DNA from: UBA5066 sp048500275
GTDB lineage: Bacteria; Acidobacteriota; Thermoanaerobaculia; UBA5066
NCBI GenBank assembly: GCA_048500275.1
Contig: JASNYI010000001.1
Span: 1,302,001 to 1,366,000, forward strand
DNA length: 64,000 nt
Direction of reading: 5' to 3'
The notes under the pieces were generated by a model that saw nothing but the letters and a program-made list of their open reading frames with translations, did no database searches and was not told the origin of the DNA. Within the stretch, counting starts at the first letter, position 1. Every line of letters starts with the position of its first letter. Below, piece after piece: positions 26,370 through 33,900 of the stretch. The position numbers were made by a program, and so were the translations under genes.

Positions 26370-26891
26370 TCACGTCCTCGGCGGGAAGACGCCCTGCAGC
26401 GCGATGTTGAAGTAGAAAGTGAGGTAGGGCTGCATGTTGTTGTGCGGCTGGTCGCCGCCGGCGGGGGCGAGGGCCTCGGGGGCGAGCTGCACGTTCGACG
26501 AGTCCTGGTAGAGCGTCCCCCCCGAGGAGAGTGCGAAGGACGCGTTCGGGCTCACCACGTTCGTGTCGGCGAGGTCGAGGACGTCGGCCCTGAGGGCGTG
26601 CGAATGCGCCGGGATCTCGCTCTCCAGCAGGCTCACGGTCTCGCTGCCCCCGGTTTCCCCCAGGTCGTGGAGGCTCAGTCCCGGTCCCTGCCCGGGCTGC
26701 ATCGGGGCTCGCCCCTGCAGGTCCGGCAGGGCGAAGTTGCTCTTGCCGTTGCCGCCGTAGGTCGTCCCGAGGAGGGAGAAGAGGGCCGTGTTCTGCGAGA
26801 GGGGGAGGAGCTGGCCATCGCACCAGGCCCAGCCCTTCGGGGCGAAGTTGAACGGGAAGATACGGATCTCGGCGACGAAGGGATCGGCCAT
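26370..26891 (-). CDS. Phage tail-collar (MdpB-like) protein 1
   Basis: 173 residues with the whole tail-collar pattern: 'FAPKGWAWCDGQLLPLSQN', 'ALFSLLGTTYGGNG', 'FALPDLQGRAP', 'EIPAHSHAL' and the C-terminal 'NNMQPYLTFYFNIALQG'. In phages such domains trimerise in fibres at the adhesive tip. In bacteria the stand-alone form is called microcystin-dependent protein (MdpB), and its role is unclear. No signal peptide. It is the third of three tandem paralogues, between collar protein 2 and the GNAT gene. Confidence 0.88.
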   Translation of the reverse strand: MADPFVAEIRIFPFNFAPKGWAWCDGQLLPLSQNTALFSLLGTTYGGNGKSNFALPDLQGRAPMQPGQGPGLSLHDLGETGGSETVSLLESEIPAHSHALRADVLDLADTNVVSPNASFALSSGGTLYQDSSNVQLAPEALAPAGGDQPHNNMQPYLTFYFNIALQGVFPPRT

Positions 26892-26916
26892 CGGCTTCTC
26901 CTGTTTCTCTCTGGGA

Positions 26917-27420
26917 TCAGGTCGGGGACGGAAAGATGCCGAAGAGGCTGATGATGAAGTTGACGCAGAGATACGGCTGGAAGTTCGTGTGGGGCTGCGA
27001 GCCGCCGACGGCGGAGATCGCCGCGGCGTTCATGTTCCCGTTCGGCGATTCGTTGACGTACGGCGTCACGTTGAACGAGGTCGCCGGCAGGGCGCCCGTC
27101 GGGCTGACCTGGTCGCCGGTCGCCGTGGAGGCGAGCGCCGCGTGGGAGTGGGCCGGGATCTGGTTCACCGTCAGGGTGATCTCTTCGGCTCCTCCCGCCT
27201 CGGCCAGGATGAACCCGTTCCCCTGGTGAATCGGGATCCGGCCGCGGAGGTCGGGCATGGCGAACGTCGATTGCCCGTCGCCCCCGTAGGTCGTCCCGAT
27301 GAGCTGGAAGAGCGTTTCGTTCTCGGAAATCGGCAGGAGCTGGCCTTCGCAGAACTGCCAGCCCGCGGGGGAGAAGTTCCCCGCGAACATCCGGATCTCG
27401 CCGACGTAGGGTTGCGCCAT
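26917..27420 (-). CDS. Phage tail-collar (MdpB-like) protein 2
   Basis: 167 residues, same architecture as its neighbours: 'FSPAGWQFCEGQLLPISEN', 'LFQLIGTTYGGDG', 'FAMPDLRGRIPIHQGNG', 'QIPAHSHAAL' and a C-terminal 'TNFQPYLCVNFIISLFG'. It differs most from the other two in the central variable region, where receptor or partner specificity would be expected. Gaps of 10 and 25 bases to the flanking collar genes support one transcript. Confidence 0.88.
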   Translation of the reverse strand: MAQPYVGEIRMFAGNFSPAGWQFCEGQLLPISENETLFQLIGTTYGGDGQSTFAMPDLRGRIPIHQGNGFILAEAGGAEEITLTVNQIPAHSHAALASTATGDQVSPTGALPATSFNVTPYVNESPNGNMNAAAISAVGGSQPHTNFQPYLCVNFIISLFGIFPSPT

Positions 27421-27430
27421 CGTCGCCTCC

Positions 27431-27931
27431 TCAGTTCGGGCTCGGGAAGATGCCCTGCAGCGCGATGCAGAAGCTGAGCGTCAGGAACGGCTGCATGTTG
27501 AGGTGCGCCTGGCTCCCCCCCGTGTTCGTGACCGTTCCCGGATGAAGGGAGGTCAGGCTGACCGGCGCGTGGTAGACGTTGTTGCCACCGCCGAGGAACC
27601 TGCCGGTGGGGTTCGCGTTCCCTCCCGTCGCCGACGAGGACGCCGCCTCGACGTGCGTGTGGGTCGGGATCTCCGAGATGGAGAGCGTGTGCGCCTGCTC
27701 GCCGCCCCTCTCCCCCAGGGTGTGGCCGCTCCCGACGTGGATCGGGGTTCGCCCCCTGAGGTCCGGCAGGGCGAAGTTCACGCGCCCGTCCCCTCCGAAC
27801 GTCGTCCCGAGGAGCGAGAAGAGCGCCTGGTTCTGGTTGATCGGAAGGAGCTGCCCGTTGCAGAGGGCCCAGCCCTTCGGTGGGAACACGAAGCTCATCA
27901 CCCGGATCTCGGACAGGAAGGGTTCCGCCAT
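27431..27931 (-). CDS. Phage tail-collar (MdpB-like) protein 3
   Basis: 166 residues from the ATG at 27931 (a GTG one codon upstream is also possible). 'FPPKGWALCNGQLLPINQN', 'ALFSLLGTTFGGDG', 'FALPDLRGRTPIHVGSG', 'EIPTHTHV' and 'LNMQPFLTLSFCIALQG' define the family. It starts 15 bases after the stop of the giant repeat-protein gene, making it the second gene of that operon. No baseplate, tube or sheath genes are present, so it is not part of a complete phage or tailocin here. Confidence 0.88.
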   Translation of the reverse strand: MAEPFLSEIRVMSFVFPPKGWALCNGQLLPINQNQALFSLLGTTFGGDGRVNFALPDLRGRTPIHVGSGHTLGERGGEQAHTLSISEIPTHTHVEAASSSATGGNANPTGRFLGGGNNVYHAPVSLTSLHPGTVTNTGGSQAHLNMQPFLTLSFCIALQGIFPSPN

Positions 27932-27946
27932 CACTTCACCTCCATC

Positions 27947-30900
27947 TCAGGGCGTCGGGCAGGCCGCGCCGCCCACGAAACCGCCGCCCGTCGGGACCGT
28001 GTTCGAGGCGAGCCCCGAGGCGCCGCCATTGTTACCCTGGACGAACGCCACGACCGCCGCGTCGCTGTTGTTTGCGCCCCCGTAGCCCGGAAGGCGAACC
28101 GTCGTCGCCTGGCGCTGACGGAGGCGGAAGTCTGTTCCGACGTTCGCCCCCGATCCCGTGATGTCGTTCGCCAGGGCTCCGACCCCCCCGATGCTCGCGC
28201 AGATCTGGTAGGTGTCTCCCGGGACGGTGCCGCCGTTGAGGTGGATCCCGTTCATCGGCAGGCCGCCCGTGCCGGGCTCCTTGATCGTGTTCCCTGTGAT
28301 CGTCGCGTTCAGCGCACCGCCCGTCGGCGCGGCGCCGCCCCCCGTCAGGAGCTCGATGCCGAAGTTGTTGTACTGGCGGATCTGGTTCCCGGTGACGCTC
28401 ACCGTCACAGCGCCCAGCCCTGCGTTCTGGATCTTCAGCCCGGAGCCCGCCTTCGATCCCGAGTTGGGGACGCCGGAAACGCCGATCTGGTTGTTCGCGA
28501 ACGACCCCGAGTAGGTCCCCGCTCCGGTCGACTTGACGATCAGGACGGCGGTTCCGTCCGAGTCGCGGAACGTGTTGCCCGAGATGCTGTAGGTGAGGCT
28601 CCCGCCGAGGTCGCCTCCGCTGATCGTCACGCCCCCGCCGCCCGTGGCGATGGCCGGGTGGTTGTTCGTCAGCGTGTTCCCCGTGAAGACGAGGTCGCAC
28701 GTCGCCGTCCCGTTGTTGATGAAGTTGAAGAGGTCCCCCCGGGCCGAGGTGAAGGTGCTGTTCTGGATCGTGGCGTTCAGGATCGCGGCTCCCGTCAGCG
28801 CCTCGAGGAGGATCCCGTCGTTTCCGTCCGCCGCGCTGTTCGCCCCGATCGTCACGCTCGAGAACGTGATCCGGTTCAGGGTTCCCGACGTGTTGACGAC
28901 CCGGAAGTTGTCCACGAAGCCGCCGCTGATGTCCGTGCTCGACACCGACGCCGAGCCGGTGAGCTCCGAGAACGAGACGCTCCCCTCGCGGGCAGCGGCA
29001 CTGTTGCCGTTCACCCCGTTGATGACCGAGTTCGCGAGCGTGAATCCGCTCACCGTGAGCCCGCGGATCGCGAAGTTCTGGAAGCCGTTCAGCTGCATGC
29101 GGCTCAGCGACACGTTGGTCGCGTTGTCGAGGTAGACCCCCGATCCGGCGACGGCCCCGTCCGCGCCGGTCATGCTCTGGATGGTCCCGCCGGAACCGGC
29201 CGTACCGGACCCGACGACCGCGAAGCTCCCCGACGTGCGCCGGAGGTAGATCCCGTTGCTCCCGCCGTTCGCGTTGACGGTCGTCAGGCTGACCGAGAGC
29301 GGCGTCGCCCCGGCCGACCTCGTGATCTCGACGGCCGTGGCGCCCGTGGTCGTGACCGTCCCGCTCGGGACGGTCAGGGTCCCGGCGTTCTCCGTCGCGA
29401 GGAGACCTCGCTGGTTCGCGTCCGGAGTCACGGTCAGCGCCCCGAACGTCACGTTCCCGGCGTTGGAGGCGAGGTTCACGCCCGTCCCGCCCGACGCCGT
29501 CGCCGAGGTCGGGCCGAGACTGATCGTCCCTCCGGCGAGGGAGGTCTGGACGTCGATGCCGATGCCCGCCGGGTTCGTGACCGTCGTCGCGCCCGACGTG
29601 AACGAGCCGCCGATCCCCGTGAGGTTGAGGCCCTTGCCGGCGCTGTTCGTGGAGGTGAGGCTGGAGAAGACGATCCCCGAGGCGCTCGCGGAGACGCTCG
29701 TCAGGTCGACGGCCGCGGCGTTCGCCGTCACCGTGACGTTGTTCTGGACGGTGATCCCCGTGATCGCGGCCGCCTGGTCGTCCGTGAAGCCGGTCGCCCC
29801 GCTGGTGGTGATGTCGAGCGAGCTGACGGTGACGGAGCTGCCGCCGAGAGTGACCGTCCCCGTGAGGCTCGGTTTCGTCGTCGCGCCCGTGTTCTGGACC
29901 GCGATCCCGCCGACGAGCGGCAGGGCCGTTCCCTGGCCCCAGAGCCACGTGGTGGCCTTCATCGTGATCGCACCCGGCGTCGCGGTGGCGGTCCCCCCGC
30001 TCTGGACGAAGACCGTGTCGTTCGAGGCGTGCGCCGTGCTCGCCGAGGCGAGCGTGTTGAAGGGGCTGTGCGACCGGCCGTCTCCCGCGCCGGCGGCGCC
30101 GTTCACGTACCAGACCCGGTTCGCGAGGCCGATCGTGATCGTCGCCGTGGCGCTCGCGGGCGTCCCGGTGCCGCCCGTGTCGCTCGTCGCGGTGTAGGTG
30201 CAGGCGTCGTTCCCGGTCACGCCGACCGGGGGGGTGTAGACGAACCGTCCCGCGGAGTCGATCGTGATGGTGCCGCCGAGGCCGACGCACGGCGAGACGA
30301 CGCCGGTGACCGTTACGCCGGCCGCGGGAAGGTCGTTCGCGAGGGCGGTCGTGGCGCTGGCGACGGCCGGGGTCGCCGGCGTTCCGGCGACGCCCGTGAT
30401 GTACAGCTGCGTGTTTCCGACTCCGGAGTAGGAGTCGTTGGCGAGGTTCGGCCGCACGACGAGGGTGTAGCTCTGAGTCGTCGAGGCGCAGCCGACGGCG
30501 CTCGTCGCCGTCACCGTGAAGGTGAAGGTCCCCGTGGCGTTCGGCGGGCCCGAGAGGGTGCCGCCCACGAAGCTCAGCCCCGCCGGCGGAGTCGACGGGT
30601 TGATCGTGTAAGTGAAGGGCCCCGTCCCGCCCGAGGCGGTGAAGGCCTGAGAGAAGGCCGTGCCGAAGGTGCCGGTGAATCCCGTCCCCGTCGCCGGGTC
30701 GAGGGTCGGCAGCGGGTCGATGGGCACCGACACGGAGCTCGTCGCGCTACAGCCCGAGGCGTTGGTCACCTCGAGTGTCAGCTGCACGTTCCCCGACGCC
30801 CCTGCCGTGTAGGTCACCGTCTGCGTGCTTCCGCCTCCGGTGATCGTCCCGTTCGTGATCCCCCAGAGGTAGGTCGTCGCTCCCGCAGGGCCCGACGCCG

Positions 30901-33900
30901 TGTTCCCGGTCGAGAGGGTGCAGACCGCGGAGGCCGCCGGCGTGATCGTCGGCGTCGCCGGGTTCGCGTTGATCGCCGCCGTGGCGTTGCCCGAGGCCGA
31001 GCAGCCCGACGCGTTCGTCACGACGAGCGTCAGGTTCACGCTCCCCGAGGCGCCCGCCGTGTACGTCACCGTCTGGATGTTCGCCGCCGACGTGATCGTC
31101 CCGCCCGTGATCGTCCAGGCGTACGTCGTCGCGCCCGCAGGCCCCGACGCCGTGTTCCCCGTCGAGTCGGCACAGACCCCGCCCGGCGGAACGCCCGTGA
31201 TCGTCGGCGTCGCCGGGTTCGCGTTGATCGCCGCCGTCGTGCTGTTCGAGGCCGAGCAGCCCGACGCGTTCGTCACCACCAGCGTCAGCTGGACGTTCCC
31301 CGTGGCGCCCGCCGTGTACGTCACCGTCTGGGCGCTCGCTCCCGAGGTGATCGTCCCGCCCGCGATCGTCCACGCGTACGTCGTCGCCCCCGCAGGGCCC
31401 GACGCCGTGTTCCCCGTCGAGTCCGCGCACACGCCACCCGCCGGCACTCCCGTGATCGTCGGCGTCGCCGGGTTCGCGTTGATCGCCGCCGTCGTGCTGT
31501 TCGAGGCCGAGCAGCCCGATGCGTTCGTCACCACCAGCGTCAGCTGGACGTTCCCCGACGGCCCCGCCGTGTAGGTCACCGTCTGCAGGTTCGCCGCCGA
31601 CGTGATCGTCCCGCCCGTGATCGTCCAGGCGTACGTCGTCGCCCCCGCAGGGCCCGAAGCCGTGTTCCCCGTAGAGTCCGCACAGACCCCGCCCGGCGGA
31701 ACGCCCGTGATCGTCGGCGTCGCCGGGTTCGCGTTGATCGGCACGTCGACCGAGGTCGACGCGGTGCAGCTCGAGGCGCTCGTGACGGTCAGGGTGAGGG
31801 TCACGTTGCCGGAGGCTCCTGCCGTGTAGGTCACCGTCTGAGCGCTGGCGCCCGCGGTGATCGTCCCGTTCGCGATCGTCCAGAGGTAGGTCGTCGCGCC
31901 CGCCGGCCCCTCGGCCGTGTTCCCCGTCGAGGCGGCGCAGACCGCCGTCGGCGTCGGGGTGATGGTGGGGGCGACGCAGACCTCGACCGTGTAGACGCGG
32001 CTCCCGGTGCAGCCGTTCGTGTCGGTCGCCGTGATCGTGAAGAGGAACGTGCCCGACGTCGTCGGGGTCCCGGTGAGGACGCCGGCGACGAGGTTCACGC
32101 CGTCCGGGAGGGCCCCGCCCGTGAGCGAGAAGGTGTACGGCAGGTCGGGGCTGCCCGACGCCGCGAGCGCCTGGCTGTAGGCCACGCCCACGACGCCGTT
32201 CGGGAGGTTCGTCGTGACGGTGATGACCGGGCAGACACGGCCCGTATAGGTACGGCTCCCGGTGCAGCCGTTCGCGTCGGTCGCGGTGATCGTGAAGTCG
32301 AAGACCTCTAGAGTCGTCGGGATTCCCGAGAGGGCTCCCGTCGTGCCGTCGAGGAGGACGCCCGCCGGGAGAGCGCCCGCCGTCACCGCGAAGGTGTACG
32401 GGGCGGCGCCGCCGGCGCCGGCGAGGGTGTCGGCGTACGGCTGGCCCTGGAGGAAGGCGGCCAACGGCGTGGGCCCGACCGTGACGACCGGGCAGATCCG
32501 GAAGGTGATCTGGACCGAGCCGGCGCAGAGGTTCTGGTCGGTAGCCGTGAAGGTGACCGTGTACTCCCCGGCGCTCCCCGGCTCGGGCGTGCCGGAGAGG
32601 ACGCCGGCGGCGCTGAAGGTCAGGCCGGCCGGAAGCGTCCCGGTGGAGCTCCAGAGGACGGCGCCGACGCCGCCCGTCTGCGAGAACGTGATCGGCCCGA
32701 ACGCGGAACCCTCGACGCCGCCGAGCGGAGCGCTCGGGGAGGGAACGATCGTCGGACAGAGGATGGTCAGGGTGAGAGCGCGGTCGCCGACGCATCCGTT
32801 CGCGTCGGTCGCGCGCACCGTGATCGGGAAGGCCCCCGTCTGGAGGGGCGTGCCGGAGAGAAGGCCGGTGGCCGCGTCGAGCGACATGCCGTTCGGGAGG
32901 ATCCCGGCGAAGAGGGACCAGGTTACGGCGCCGACGCCCCCGGTCTGCGTGAAGGTCGCACCCGGGTAGACGACGCCGGCCGTCCCGTTCGGGACGGAGG
33001 CGGGGTTCACGACGATCGTCGGGCAGAGAACGGTCAGCGTGAGCGCACGCTCGCCGAAGCACCCGTTCGCGTCGGTGGCCCTCACGGTGATCGGGAACGC
33101 GCCGGTCTGGAGCGGCGTCCCGGAGAGGAGGCCGGTGGCCGCGTCGAGCGACATTCCGGTCGGGAGGACGCCGGCGAAGACGGACCAGGTGATGGTCCCG
33201 ACGCCGCCCGCCTGCGTGAAGGCGGCGCCCGGGTAGGCCACGCCGGCCGTCCCGTCCGCGACCGAAGCCGGGTTCACGATGATGACCGGGCAGTCGACGA
33301 CGAGGCTGTAGACCCTCGTCCCCGTGCAGCCGTTCGCGTCCGTAGCCGTGACGGTGAAGCCGAAGGGGCCGACGACCGTCGGCGTCCCGGAAAGGACGCC
33401 CGCCGCGCTCAGGTCGAGTCCGGCCGGCAGCGCCCCTGCCGTGACGGCGAAGGTGACGGCCCCGACGCCGCCCGTCTGGGTCAGCGCGACCGGGCCGTAC
33501 GCCACGCCCGCCGTGCCGTTCCCGAGGGAGGCCGGGCTGAGGCCGATGACCGGGCAGTCGATCGTCAGCGAGTAGGCCCGCGAGCCGGTGCAGCCGTTCG
33601 TGTCCGTGACCGTGACGGTGAAGGGGAAGGTCCCGGTCACGGTCGGTGTTCCGGAGAGGACGCCGTCCGCGCCGAGGGTCATACCGGCCGGGAGCGCGCC
33701 CGCCGTCACGGCCCACGTGACGGCACCCAGGCCGCCCGCCTGGGTCAGGCCGACCGGCCCGTAGGCGACGCCCGCGGTCCCGTTCGCCAGGGAGGCCGGG
33801 TTCACGGTGATGCTCGGGCAGCTCACCACGAGCGACACGGCGACGCTCCCGTTGCAGCCGAGGCCGTCCGTGGCGGTGACGGTGAAGGGGAACGTCCCGA

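Noticed and set aside
26370..27931. Prophage or tailocin remnant
   Set aside because: Only collar-type proteins are present. No tail tube, sheath, baseplate, lysis, capsid, integrase or repressor genes in the surrounding sequence, and base composition is unchanged.
27503..32311. 1602-codon open frame on the plus strand across the giant gene
   Set aside because: Antisense to the repeat gene and the third collar gene. Repetitive Arg-rich shadow without family motifs; stop codons are rare in this composition.
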